A program made the position numbers and the translations under genes. Positions 52,384 to 61,079 of a stretch of DNA of 64,000 bases are shown here, one piece after another. Origin of the DNA: Bacteroidales bacterium. Its GTDB lineage: Bacteria; Bacteroidota; Bacteroidia; Bacteroidales; Paludibacteraceae. The notes below the pieces were generated by a model. It saw nothing but the letters and a program-made list of their open reading frames with translations. It was not told the DNA's origin and did not search any database. The stretch spans positions 1 through 64,000 of the forward strand of contig SUXE01000016.1 of NCBI GenBank assembly GCA_015061115.1, read 5' to 3'. The stretch's first letter is position 1; each line of letters begins with the position of its first letter.

Positions 52384-52553
52384 AATAAGAATCCCGTTGT
52401 TGGAAAGTTCAGACTATAAATTGAACATATCAGGAATGAAAGAATTTTAACATCCATTAAGAGTTCAAAAAAATATTATTGATTTTATTTGCAGTGAAAT
52501 CAAAAAAGCACTAATATTGCATTGTATTTATAAACTAAAACAAAAAAAGAATT

Positions 52554-52721
52554 ATGGCATACGTAATTGGTGAAGACTGCGTAGCATGTGGTACATGCGC
52601 AGGCGAGTGCCCAGTAGGAGCAATCTCTGAGGGCGATATCTACAAAATTGATGCAGATGCATGCACAGAGTGTGGAACTTGTGCAGGAGTTTGTCCTTCA
52701 GAGGCTATCACTTTGGGATAA
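52554..52721 (+). CDS. 2[4Fe-4S] ferredoxin
   Basis: This 55-residue gene is short but unmistakable. It begins AYVIGEDCVACGTCAGECPV, and the second cluster motif is CTECGTCAGVCP. Both clusters follow C-x2-C-x2-C-x3-C-P, the clostridial-type ferredoxin that carries low-potential electrons for anaerobic enzymes such as pyruvate:ferredoxin oxidoreductase. Acidic residues dominate between the clusters. It is monocistronic: a 330-bp gap lies before it and a terminator follows. Confidence 0.95.
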   Translation: MAYVIGEDCVACGTCAGECPVGAISEGDIYKIDADACTECGTCAGVCPSEAITLG

Positions 52722-52731
52722 GGATATTGAG

Positions 52732-52763
52732 GTCCAGTCTTGAGTTCAAGGCTGGACTTTTTG
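52732..52763 (+). terminator. Terminator of the ferredoxin gene
   Basis: Arms gtccag (52732-52737) and ctggac (52752-52757) enclose a further cttga/tcaag pairing, so the stem is about 12 bp with one wobble. Five T follow. Confidence 0.85.
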
Positions 52764-52803
52764 TTTGTTTAGTCTAAACTACTTAAAAAAAATGTGAGAT
52801 TTA

Positions 52804-53064
52804 TTTGACGATAATAAAACAAAAATATAATTTTGTCGTCACAATCAGGAAAGAGCAACAATAGAGATTGCTTATTCTCAATAAAATTCCATAGCAAGTC
52901 GTATTTATTAATGTGTATTACACATCGGGAGTGTGTCTCAGACTTTTGTTATATGCATAAGGGAAATCCTGGTTATTTAGTCTATACAATTATTCGAAAA
53001 AAAAGAAAATGATATACAGCTTTGCTGTGTCTCGTTCAAAAGAGTATAAGTCAATAATATATAC
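52804..53064 (+). promoter_or_regulatory. Promoter and long leader of rho
   Basis: TTTG (52804-52807), a 20-nt spacer and TAATTTTG (52828-52835) match the full consensus. The transcript would carry a leader of about 220 nt before the rho start at 53065. A small acagc-ttt-gctgt hairpin lies near 53015-53030. In E. coli rho is autoregulated by Rho acting on its own leader, so a similar control is plausible here. I see no coding sequence in the leader. Confidence 0.7.
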
Positions 53065-54786
53065 ATGACAGAAGCAGAATTGAAGGCAAAGAAGTTGCCC
53101 GAATTGCAGACTATCGCAAGATCAATAGGTATTCATCGTCCGGATTCATATCGAAAAGAGCAGCTGATAAATGCAATAATGGGTCAATCTCAATCGCCAA
53201 ATGAAGATTCGGAGCCAGAGACTCAGACTGTAATAGAAGAGCCTAAAATAGAGAAGGAAGAGCCTCAGGCAACTGAAATTAAACAGGAAACAGGAAAGGT
53301 TATAGTTGATTCCGTGACCAGCGGCAGAGCTGGCCTTTCTACAAGCAGTAATAATAACGCGGCGGCTGCAGTAGCCAGAATGATTCTTGAAAAAAAGAAA
53401 TTGGCAAAACAAAAGGCTGCGGAAAACTCTGGAGTCGCGGAACCCTTCGTCTACCAAAAACAGGAAATCGAAGAGATGCTACGTCAAAAACAGCTTGAGG
53501 AAGAACGTAGACGTGAGGAAGAGGAAATTCAAAGAAGATTAGCAGAAGAGGAAGCTATCAGAGCTAGAGAAGAGGCTGCCAGAATAAAGGCTGAAGAGGA
53601 ACGTGCGAGAATTGAGGCAGAGAGAGCCGCTGAAGAAGCAAAAAAGCAAAAACAATATGATTTTGAAGGTGTGATCAAGGGTAGTGGAGTGCTTGAGATT
53701 ATCCAGCCTGATGGTTACGGATTCCTTCGTTCTCCTGATTATAATTATTTAAGTTCACCTGACGATATCTATGTCTCTTCAAATCAGATCAAACTGATGG
53801 GATTGAAGACGGGAGATGTTGTGACTGGTGACATCAGACCTCCTCGTGACGGTGAAAAATATTTCCCTCTTACACGTGTGGACACAATCAACAATTGTCC
53901 ACCGGAGCATGTGAGAGACCGTGTGCCTTTTGACCATCTGACTCCTTTGTTCGCAAATGAGAAATTCAATTTGACTGGAGACCCTAAGACTTGCAACACT
54001 TCTGTAAGAATCGTCGATCTGTTCAGCCCGATCGGAAAAGGTCAGCGTGGATTGATTGTTGCCCAGCCAAAGACTGGTAAGACAATACTATTGCAGGATA
54101 TCGCAAACGCAATCGCGGCCAACCACCCAGAGGTGTATATGATGGTTCTCCTTATTGACGAGCGTCCTGAGGAGGTTACCGATATGCAGAGAAGCGTAAA
54201 CGCTGAGGTTATCGCGTCTACATTTGATGAGCCTGCAGAGCGTCATGTGAAGGTTGCCAGCATCGTGTTGGAGAAGGCGAAAAGAATGGTGGAATGCGGA
54301 CATGATGTGGTGATCCTTTTGGATTCTATCACACGTCTTGCCAGAGCTTACAACACTGTATCTCCTGCTTCTGGTAAGGTGTTGAGTGGTGGTGTGGACG
54401 CAAACGCATTACAGAAACCAAAGAGATTCTTCGGTGCTGCTCGTAACATTGAAAACGGAGGTAGCTTGACCATCATTGCCACAGCTCTTACTGATACAGG
54501 TTCGAAGATGGATGATGTCATCTTTGAGGAGTTCAAGGGAACTGGTAATATGGAGCTTCAGCTCGACCGTCGTCTTGCCAACAAGAGAATCTTCCCAGCT
54601 GTCGACATCATGGCAAGTAGCACTCGTCGTGACGATCTGCTTCAGGATAAGATCACTCTTCAGAGAATGTGGATTTTGAGAAAGCATTATTCTGATATGA
54701 CTCCAATCGAGGCTATGACTGAGGTTAAGGAAAACCTTGAAAGAAGCAGAACAAATGAGGAGTATTTGGCTTCAATGAACCAATAA
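53065..54786 (+). CDS. rho: Transcription termination factor Rho with a long disordered insert
   Basis: Rho is the hexameric RNA helicase that ends transcription. The 573 residues comprise an N-terminal SAP-like domain ([20 protein letters not shown]), a charged insert of about 150 residues (50-205) rich in Glu, Arg, Ala and Lys ([20 protein letters not shown]), the cold-shock RNA-binding domain ([20 protein letters not shown]) and the ATPase ([11 protein letters not shown] near 335, [35 protein letters not shown]). The insert is a feature of Bacteroidetes Rho; in B. thetaiotaomicron a disordered Rho region has been reported to drive condensate formation. Clean codon use suggests good expression. 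Confidence 0.96.
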   Translation: MTEAELKAKKLPELQTIARSIGIHRPDSYRKEQLINAIMGQSQSPNEDSEPETQTVIEEPKIEKEEPQATEIKQETGKVIVDSVTSGRAGLSTSSNNNAAAAVARMILEKKKLAKQKAAENSGVAEPFVYQKQEIEEMLRQKQLEEERRREEEEIQRRLAEEEAIRAREEAARIKAEEERARIEAERAAEEAKKQKQYDFEGVIKGSGVLEIIQPDGYGFLRSPDYNYLSSPDDIYVSSNQIKLMGLKTGDVVTGDIRPPRDGEKYFPLTRVDTINNCPPEHVRDRVPFDHLTPLFANEKFNLTGDPKTCNTSVRIVDLFSPIGKGQRGLIVAQPKTGKTILLQDIANAIAANHPEVYMMVLLIDERPEEVTDMQRSVNAEVIASTFDEPAERHVKVASIVLEKAKRMVECGHDVVILLDSITRLARAYNTVSPASGKVLSGGVDANALQKPKRFFGAARNIENGGSLTIIATALTDTGSKMDDVIFEEFKGTGNMELQLDRRLANKRIFPAVDIMASSTRRDDLLQDKITLQRMWILRKHYSDMTPIEAMTEVKENLERSRTNEEYLASMNQ

Positions 54787-54803
54787 TAAAAGAATTAATA
54801 TAA

Positions 54804-54834
54804 GCAGAGAAACTTCGGTTTCTCTGCCTTTTTT
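54804..54834 (+). terminator. Terminator of rho with a TTCG tetraloop
   Basis: Arms gcagagaaac (54804-54813) and gtttctctgc (54818-54827) close on the stable tetraloop ttcg and are followed by cttttttg. It lies between the rho stop and the next gene. Confidence 0.92.
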
Positions 54835-54838
54835 GTTT

Positions 54839-56014
54839 ATGAGAATGAAAAAAATTGAATACCTACTTTTGTGTCTTCTGGCATCTTTCTGTTTTTTTGC
54901 TTGTACGGAGGAATATGAAGAAAATGATGATACACGTCTGCCTGCAGAAAACACAATAATTATGTTTTTCCCATGGTCGAATAATTTGACATCTTGTTTT
55001 AATCAGAATATAAGTGATTTCAAACAAGTTATCCAGCAACACGGATCCGACAATGATCGTTATGTCGTTTGTATTGAGTCGACTCCTGGATTGGTTGACA
55101 TTAAGGAATTGAAACTGATTGATGGTGTTTGTTCGGAGGAAATAGTCGAGAGCTATTCAGATCCGGGATTCACGACAAGTGATGGTATATCTCAACTCCT
55201 TGACCGCGTTTATCCAAAGTTTCCTTCGAAAGTTTATTCTATGACTGTTGGATGCCATGGAACAGGTTGGGTGCCTGCCGGCTCTTTCTCTACTCGCTCA
55301 ATTGCTGATGCTTCGGAAGAAATGCCGGTGACAAGGTTTCTTGGAGGCACAACGTCTGAATATCAGATAGAGATTTCTACATTTAAGGAAGGAATTAAGA
55401 ACTCCAAGATCAATAAATTGGAGATGATATTATTCGACAATTGTTATATGGCGAATATTGAGGTGGCGTATGAACTGAAAGATGTGTGCAAGCATATTAT
55501 TGCATATCCAACAGAGGTGATGGCGTATGGCTTCCCTTATCATATTAGTGGAAGATTTTTGATAAATGGTATTGACTATGAAAGTATTTGTGAGTCTTTC
55601 TACAGGTTTTATGTCAATTATGAAAAACCATGTGGCACAATTTCGACGATTAATTGTTTAGCTTTAGATAGTCTTGCTAGATTCATGAAAAAAGTTAATC
55701 TTTCTCTTGATACGACAATTTCTGTAGACGCTTCTTCATTGCAGCGTATGGATGGCTATGATCCAACTGTGTTTGTTGATTTTGAGGATTATGTGTATCA
55801 TCTGACTGACAATGCCCAATGGTTGAGTGAGTTTGATCATTTGATGACAATTGTTATCCCATACAAGAGAAATACTCCGACTTATTATTCTACTATGGGG
55901 GGACAAATTCCTATCGGAAAGTATAGTGGAATAACAACATCAGAACCAAGTGCACATAATGTAATGTCTGCGTATAAAAAGACGAGTTGGTATATGGCTA
56001 CCCATGAGAATTGA
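54839..56014 (+). CDS. Clostripain-like (C11) cysteine peptidase, lipoprotein
   Basis: The 391-residue protein has a lipoprotein leader (CLLASFCFFAC, Cys22), then a caspase-fold C11 domain. The catalytic pair is likely His140 in VGCHGTGWVP and Cys202 in ILFDNCYMANIE, the standard C11 order. A Tyr-rich AYPTEVMAYGFPY segment follows as in clostripain relatives. The chosen start is the ATG at 54839; an in-frame TTG lies inside the rho terminator. Members are exported and cleave after Arg or Lys in studied cases; the specificity here is not known. Confidence 0.85.
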   Translation: MRMKKIEYLLLCLLASFCFFACTEEYEENDDTRLPAENTIIMFFPWSNNLTSCFNQNISDFKQVIQQHGSDNDRYVVCIESTPGLVDIKELKLIDGVCSEEIVESYSDPGFTTSDGISQLLDRVYPKFPSKVYSMTVGCHGTGWVPAGSFSTRSIADASEEMPVTRFLGGTTSEYQIEISTFKEGIKNSKINKLEMILFDNCYMANIEVAYELKDVCKHIIAYPTEVMAYGFPYHISGRFLINGIDYESICESFYRFYVNYEKPCGTISTINCLALDSLARFMKKVNLSLDTTISVDASSLQRMDGYDPTVFVDFEDYVYHLTDNAQWLSEFDHLMTIVIPYKRNTPTYYSTMGGQIPIGKYSGITTSEPSAHNVMSAYKKTSWYMATHEN

Positions 56015-56068
56015 TAATTATCATCAATCCTGTTTTCTTTGTTTTGTTTTTGAATAAATATATAACCT

Positions 56069-56560
56069 ATGGCAAGTAAAAAATATATAGAAGCACGAGA
56101 TAACCTAATAAAGGCTATTGATTTGGCTAACGAAGCTCTTTTGAGATATCCTAATGGAAAAGACAAACAGAAATTCGTTTATGACGGAGTCTCTTATACT
56201 GAACTTGAGTGGATGATTAAATGGCATAACGAAATAAAGGATAGACGTTTAAACGAAGAAAAGAAATATGAAACGTTGCAAAGTCTAAAATATACAATTG
56301 AAGATGTCTTTACTTATTTCCAAGAAGGAGCAGGACCTGATGTGAATGAGTTTTGGCGACTTATTAAGGAAGCGAATCTTCCTTATGAGCGGGAAAACAA
56401 ACTGGAGAAGATAATGAATCGTGGCCGTATCCGTAATGACATTGAGTATGACTATGTGATAGACACAATTGTTCCATTCCAGCAGGAGGGAATCCTCTCA
56501 GAAGAAGATGTCCAAAAACTGAATGAGATGATTGAAAAGTTTGAAAGTAAGAGACGGTGA
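56069..56560 (+). CDS. Hypothetical soluble protein
   Basis: I do not recognise this 163-residue protein. It has no signal peptide or membrane segment and is predicted mostly helical and charged (AIDLANEALLRYPNGKDKQK, YTIEDVFTYFQEGAGPDVNE, LNEMIEKFESKRR). It starts 54 bp after the peptidase gene without a clear promoter, so it may belong to that transcript. A hairpin at 56580-56611 closes the region. Confidence 0.6.
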   Translation: MASKKYIEARDNLIKAIDLANEALLRYPNGKDKQKFVYDGVSYTELEWMIKWHNEIKDRRLNEEKKYETLQSLKYTIEDVFTYFQEGAGPDVNEFWRLIKEANLPYERENKLEKIMNRGRIRNDIEYDYVIDTIVPFQQEGILSEEDVQKLNEMIEKFESKRR

Positions 56561-56579
56561 TGTTAGTATCGAATAAGTT

Positions 56580-56611
56580 AAGACGTTTTCCACAAAAGTG
56601 GCAAACGTCTT
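56580..56611. terminator. Probable bidirectional terminator
   Basis: Arms aagacgttt (56580-56588) and aaacgtctt (56603-56611), with an inner cca/tgg pairing, form a hairpin between two convergent genes. It overlaps the 3' end of the TfoX-like gene, and a T-rich stretch follows on the plus strand. Confidence 0.6.
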
Positions 56612-56927
56612 ATTTCTTTGTCTTCTTTTTCGGATAAGGCAACACTTCGACAAGCTTTCTCACTATACGTTTCGCATCATCTCCATGTTCGATATCGAGT
56701 ATGTAATGCTCTTTGGCTCCATCGTATGGACAGCCACATTCCGCATCACTCATCAAATCCTCAATCGCTGCATGTTTCTTTACATAGCAGATGTTGTCGC
56801 AAGCTAAGACGACGGGTTTCTCATCGATATAGATACACCAGTCTCCGAACATTTTGCGTGTGCGTATTTCTCCTATGCCGTTAAGCTGGGAACATACGAA
56901 ATCGATATAATCTAATGTGCAGGCCAT
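56610..56927 (-). CDS. TfoX/Sxy N-terminal domain protein
   Basis: The 105-residue protein matches the TfoX N-terminal family: VRKMFGDWCIYIDEKPVVLACDN-like core with RTRKMFGDWCIY, CYVKKHAAIEDLM and YDGAKEHYILDIE. Full-length TfoX/Sxy regulates competence in gammaproteobacteria, but stand-alone N-terminal domains are widespread and of unknown function. It is a single minus-strand gene, converging with 56069. Confidence 0.85.
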   Translation of the reverse strand: MACTLDYIDFVCSQLNGIGEIRTRKMFGDWCIYIDEKPVVLACDNICYVKKHAAIEDLMSDAECGCPYDGAKEHYILDIEHGDDAKRIVRKLVEVLPYPKKKTKK

Positions 56928-56960
56928 TTTTATTTTTTTATGATCGTTGAGGACCCTAGT

Positions 56961-57980
56961 TTACGACAAATGATCAGCCTCTTCATTTGAATCTTCTGAT
57001 TCTCCTGATTTTGGCAGATCTTGATTATTGTTTTGTTTTTCCAATGCTTCTACATCATCAGACTTCTTTGGCATCAGACTTTCTCTGTCACCTTTGTCTG
57101 TTTTTTGATAGATTATCCACATGATTCCGGCAAATAGCACGGTCGCAAGGATTACAGGGACGAAATCCTCTTTGCCTAATGTTTCTGTTGGGGCATCATC
57201 GATAGGAATGTTGTCGATGGTGCAGATGTAAATAACAAATACAGCCAACGCATTATTGGTGAAGTGCACTAACATATTTAGTTTGATGCTGCCGCTGAAA
57301 TAGTAGAGCATACCAAGGAATACAGAAAGCAGGAATCGTGGAACGAAACCGTAGAATTGGAAGTGTAGGGCACTGAATAATACAGATGTGATTACGATTG
57401 CCCAGAATGGAGAAAACTTTTCATGCAATGTTCTCTGCAATGCTCCGCGAAACATCAGTTCCTCACCGATTGCGGGTGCTGCGGCTATCACAATCAAATT
57501 GATTATAAATGTTAGTCCAGAATCTGTCTTCAGAAGTTCCAAAGTCATCTCTTTTGCCAAATCTTCCATTTCCTTAAGTAGATCTTCGATCTCTTTAAGG
57601 CAATCTGGCAAAGTCATCTGCTCGTTAATTAATGTTGTGTAGTTGACAATTGGGGTGATGGATAATAATGCCACAATTGCCAATATATATAGAATGGAAT
57701 CATTCTTTTTGTTTAGCTTGAAGTATTCTTTAAATGAGCATTGTGGTTTGGCTGTGAGATAGAAGAAAACGCATGGGGTTCCGACAAATACAATCATTGA
57801 CGCGACGAATTGTGTCAAACGTAAAGAATTCGCATGGGAAAGGAGTTTTGCTCCGACCGCGTCGCAGCCTAATCCGACTACATTACCTATAACATCCAAC
57901 AGTATGAAAATGCCGAGCAACAATAGTAATTTTTTGCCTGTTGTATAGTCGGCAAACATTCCTTTGATAAACTTATTCAT
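56961..57980 (-). CDS. CPBP-family intramembrane glutamic protease
   Basis: The 339-residue protein has about eight membrane segments and the CPBP/Rce1-like motifs: EE at 173-174 with Arg178 in APAIGEELMFRGALQ, and His206 in FSALHFQFYGFVPRF, then HFTNNALAVF. A helix-rich insert with EIEDLLKEMEDLAKEM lies between. The C-terminal 40 residues are charged and Asn/Glu-rich. Some members handle bacteriocin immunity, but the substrate is unknown. It overlaps recX by 8 bp, so it belongs to the prmC-recX unit. Confidence 0.88.
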   Translation of the reverse strand: MNKFIKGMFADYTTGKKLLLLLGIFILLDVIGNVVGLGCDAVGAKLLSHANSLRLTQFVASMIVFVGTPCVFFYLTAKPQCSFKEYFKLNKKNDSILYILAIVALLSITPIVNYTTLINEQMTLPDCLKEIEDLLKEMEDLAKEMTLELLKTDSGLTFIINLIVIAAAPAIGEELMFRGALQRTLHEKFSPFWAIVITSVLFSALHFQFYGFVPRFLLSVFLGMLYYFSGSIKLNMLVHFTNNALAVFVIYICTIDNIPIDDAPTETLGKEDFVPVILATVLFAGIMWIIYQKTDKGDRESLMPKKSDDVEALEKQNNNQDLPKSGESEDSNEEADHLS

Positions 57981-58482
57981 TGTCGTATCCTTCTAAATTA
58001 TCGTTTAATATTTTTTCGATCATATCAAGAGCCACACCGCTTTCGTATCCGCGAGAAGCCGCAAACCTGAATAGTTTTGCCTTTGCGTCGTAGCGGTTCT
58101 GGAATTTGATTGTTTTTAGTTTCGACGTGAGTGCGGCCATCATAGTCTCTTCGTATGCGTCATCTGGGATTTCGTCCAACGCAATTTTGATATAGTTGGT
58201 CGGAATTCTTTTCATTTTGAGAGCATACTCTATTTTCTTCCGTCCCCATTTGGCAAATTTATATTTGTCTTTTGCGAAAAACATGGAATATCTGGCTTCG
58301 TCGATGAATCTTTCAGTTTCCAGGTAAGTCAGTATAGAATCTATGTCTTCAGAAGAAAGCCCGTGTTGTTTTAGCTTGTCTGCGATGTCGTTTTTGCATT
58401 TTTCCGATTCCGCGCACAACATCGACATCTTAGCCAAAGCCTCGTCTTTGCTCCATATTTTTAATTTCGTCTCTCCGATCAT
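57973..58482 (-). CDS. recX: RecX regulatory protein
   Basis: The 169-residue protein is helix-rich with the RecX repeats: MSMLCAESEKCKNDIADKL, LTYLETERFIDEARYSMFFAKDK and WGRKKIEYALKMKRI. RecX caps RecA filaments and limits recombination. It usually neighbours recA, but here it follows prmC, as in several Bacteroidetes. Its start overlaps the prmC stop by four bases. Confidence 0.93.
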   Translation of the reverse strand: MIGETKLKIWSKDEALAKMSMLCAESEKCKNDIADKLKQHGLSSEDIDSILTYLETERFIDEARYSMFFAKDKYKFAKWGRKKIEYALKMKRIPTNYIKIALDEIPDDAYEETMMAALTSKLKTIKFQNRYDAKAKLFRFAASRGYESGVALDMIEKILNDNLEGYDNE

Positions 58483-59333
58483 ATCTTTTTGCCAATCACG
58501 AAACGTTCACGGTCAAAACAATCTTTTATCACCACGACGTCGCTGAATCCCGTTTCGCTCATCATCTTCTCTACGTCGTGGACATACGCCACATTGGTTT
58601 CGAATAGTAGAGCACCGTCGCTTTCAAGATTATTGATTGCAAATTTAGCGATTTTATTGTAAAATAACAACGGGTCGTCTTGTGGAACGAATAGTGCAAG
58701 ATGAGGCTCGAAGTCGAGTACGTTTGTACGCATCTCCGTTTTCTCGTCAGGACATATATAAGGAGGGTTGCTTACAATCACGTTGAATGGAGCACAGACT
58801 GATAAGAAAGAGTCGGATAGAGCATCGTCGCAGATGAAATTCACGTCGGCTCCATTATTCTTAGCATTTGTCGACGCTACTTCAATAGCATCTTTGCTGA
58901 CATCCACCGCTGTGACTTCAGCGTTGGGAATCCTTTTCTTTACAGCGACCGCAATAGCTCCTGATCCAGTGCCGATATCTAACACTCTCATTTCGCATTT
59001 CGCATTTTTGATTTTTAATTTTTCAATCTCATCCACCAGAGCCACAGTTTCTGGACGAGGAATAAGCACTCTGGGATCAACAGCGAATCTCATCCCGTCG
59101 AACCATTCAAAACCCAATACATACTGCATTGGCTCGCCTTTTTTGAGACGGGAAAGAAGCATATCACATTGTTTGATAATTTCATCGGAAGCCTTGTCTG
59201 ACAACGACATTATTATTTGGCTTCTTGATTTCCCTGATATATGAGAAACACATTCGTAGAAAATTTCATTGATTTCAGAAGTCTCGTATAAATTGGAAAG
59301 AGCGGTGATGAAATTATTCTTTATCTGTTTCAT
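58479..59333 (-). CDS. prmC: Release-factor glutamine methyltransferase PrmC
   Basis: The 284-residue enzyme methylates the Gln of the GGQ motif in release factors RF1 and RF2. It shows VLDIGTGSGAIAVAV (SAM site, about 117-131) and the catalytic NPPY (189-192), plus IPRPETVALVDEIEKL. A short stretch LKIKNAKCEMR at about 106-116 replaces the usual linker and is encoded by a sequence that resembles intergenic repeat DNA. It heads the prmC-recX-CPBP unit. Confidence 0.93.
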   Translation of the reverse strand: MKQIKNNFITALSNLYETSEINEIFYECVSHISGKSRSQIIMSLSDKASDEIIKQCDMLLSRLKKGEPMQYVLGFEWFDGMRFAVDPRVLIPRPETVALVDEIEKLKIKNAKCEMRVLDIGTGSGAIAVAVKKRIPNAEVTAVDVSKDAIEVASTNAKNNGADVNFICDDALSDSFLSVCAPFNVIVSNPPYICPDEKTEMRTNVLDFEPHLALFVPQDDPLLFYNKIAKFAINNLESDGALLFETNVAYVHDVEKMMSETGFSDVVVIKDCFDRERFVIGKKI

Positions 59334-59375
59334 AAAAAAAGTTAAATAAAACGTACATTTCGTAAAAAATCTAAT

Positions 59376-59383
59376 TATATTTG
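59376..59383 (+). promoter_or_regulatory. Putative -7 element for the unknown acidic protein
   Basis: TATATTTG fits the -7 consensus about 75 nt before the start at 59456. A TATCTTTG on the opposite strand (59429-59436) could serve prmC. Neither has a clear -33. Confidence 0.4.
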
Positions 59384-59455
59384 CATATCCAATAGTGCTG
59401 AATGCATTATTGATTTGCGATTTTGTGGCAAAGATAAAGTAAAAAGTTATTCTTA

Positions 59456-60313
59456 ATGAATAAAAATAAACTTATCACATTTATACTGAATGACATTTCC
59501 GAACTTGATATGCTAACGAAATGCATGGAAAGTATGGAGACGATTCCGTACGCGATGCACGATCTCGCCCTTCAAAAGGTAAGAAACATATTGTCGGAGT
59601 TTGAGCAGCTAAGCGTAGAAAGCAAGGAGGCGGCTCTTGAGATGACTGAGGAGAAACCTGTGGCGGCTGAACCTGTAAAGGAGGCTTGTCCGAAGGTTGA
59701 GTCTAAAGATGTAAAGAAGGAAGAGAAGGCAGAATCGGAAGTCGAAAAGGAAAGTGTTGTCGAGGAAACGCACAGCAAGCAAGATCAGAAAGTCAACGTT
59801 GAGGAGGAGTTGGTTAGTCCGAGAAAAAACGCTACTATTAAGGTTGACGTTTCTGCTATAGATACTGTTAAAGTTGTTGTGAAAGAGCCAGAACCAAAGG
59901 TGGTTGAGGAATTGAGTCAGCCAGTGACAGAGGTTCATAAAGAGGCGGTCAAAACAGTTGAGACAGAAAAAACTGCACCATCGAAAAGTGTAGAGAAAAA
60001 AGTGGCTGAACAGCCTAAGACCGTAATCAGTAATCCTGTAATCACAAATGAGAGATTTAAGGGCGGCCGAAGATTGGAGAGCAGATTTGTGACAGATCTG
60101 CGTAAATCACTTAATTTCAACGATAGATTCCGTTATCAGAGGGAGTTGTTCGGTGGTGATATGGCGTTGTTGAACACAACAATTGATAAATTGAATTCAA
60201 TGTCGTCATTGCAGGAAGCTGAGGCCTATGTCGCTGAAAATTTCAATTGGGACACAACAGAAGGCGCAGCATTTGAATTTATGGAGTTGTTGGAAGCAAG
60301 GTTCACTAACTAG
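59456..60313 (+). CDS. Conserved Bacteroidales protein with a disordered acidic middle
   Basis: The function is not known. The 285-residue protein has an ordered N-terminus (KLITFILNDISELDMLTKCM, about 1-55), a charged low-complexity middle (about 60-190, rich in Glu, Lys and Val, e.g. EEKAESEVEKESVVEE) and an ordered C-terminus (about 200-285) with SRFVTDLRKSLNFNDRFRYQ and LFGGDMALLNTTIDKLN. The C-terminal block looks like one I associate with Bacteroidales hypotheticals. It sits 4 bp before rsmI, so the two are likely cotranscribed. Confidence 0.7.
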   Translation: MNKNKLITFILNDISELDMLTKCMESMETIPYAMHDLALQKVRNILSEFEQLSVESKEAALEMTEEKPVAAEPVKEACPKVESKDVKKEEKAESEVEKESVVEETHSKQDQKVNVEEELVSPRKNATIKVDVSAIDTVKVVVKEPEPKVVEELSQPVTEVHKEAVKTVETEKTAPSKSVEKKVAEQPKTVISNPVITNERFKGGRRLESRFVTDLRKSLNFNDRFRYQRELFGGDMALLNTTIDKLNSMSSLQEAEAYVAENFNWDTTEGAAFEFMELLEARFTN

Positions 60314-60317
60314 TGTT

Positions 60318-61031
60318 ATGGCAAAACTGTACATAGTTCCGACTCCGGTCGGCAATCTTGAAGACATGACATTCAGGGCTATTAGAGTGTTGAAAGAGGC
60401 TGATTTGATATTGGCTGAAGACACTCGTACATCCAGTGTCTTGCTAAAACATTTTGAGATAGAAAACAAGATGATGTCTCACCACAAGTTTAATGAGCAT
60501 CAGACTTGTGATTCAGTTGTGACGAGGATAAAGTCGGGTGAGAATGTGGCATTGATAAGTGATGCCGGCACACCTGGAATATCGGATCCTGGTTTTATGT
60601 TGTCGAGAGCATGTGCTGAGGCTGGAGTAGAGGTGGAATGCCTTCCTGGAGCGACAGCGTTTGTGCCGGCGATAGTGGATTCGGGATTGCCTACAGACAG
60701 ATTCTGTTTTGAAGGGTTCTTGCCACAGAAGAAGGGTCGTCAGACTCGTTTGAAAGAGATTGTCGATGAGGAACGCACTTCTATCATATATGAGTCTCCA
60801 TACAGAGTCGTCAAGACTTTGTCGCAGATAGAGGAGCTTGCTGGACCAGACAGAGTGGTGTCTGTGTCACGTGAGATTTCAAAGAAATTTGAACAGACTG
60901 TTAGAGGAGGCGTATCTGAGGTCAAAGCACATTTTGAAGCGAATGAGCCAAAAGGAGAGTTTGTGATTGTCATTTCTGGAAAAGAGAAGGAGAAGGCAAG
61001 CAAAAAGAAATATGATGACGACGAGGATTGA
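60318..61031 (+). CDS. rsmI: 16S rRNA (cytidine(1402)-2'-O)-methyltransferase
   Basis: The correct start is the ATG at 60318 (AKLYIVPTPVGNLEDMTFRA); the frame is open further upstream but overlaps the preceding gene. The 237-residue tetrapyrrole-methylase-like fold has LILAEDTRTSSVLLKHF, ALISDAGTPGISDPG and CFEGFLPQKKGRQTR, and ISREISKKFEQTVRG-like motifs. RsmI methylates the 2'-OH of C1402 in the decoding centre. The last 15 residues are a Lys/Asp-rich tail. Confidence 0.95.
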   Translation: MAKLYIVPTPVGNLEDMTFRAIRVLKEADLILAEDTRTSSVLLKHFEIENKMMSHHKFNEHQTCDSVVTRIKSGENVALISDAGTPGISDPGFMLSRACAEAGVEVECLPGATAFVPAIVDSGLPTDRFCFEGFLPQKKGRQTRLKEIVDEERTSIIYESPYRVVKTLSQIEELAGPDRVVSVSREISKKFEQTVRGGVSEVKAHFEANEPKGEFVIVISGKEKEKASKKKYDDDED

Positions 61032-61079
61032 TTCGTTACGATGGTATTATCAAGAATAAATTAAATAAAAATATATAAA

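Noticed and set aside
52554-52721. Frameshift in the ferredoxin gene
   Set aside because: I recounted the codons through both cluster motifs; the frame is intact over 55 residues.
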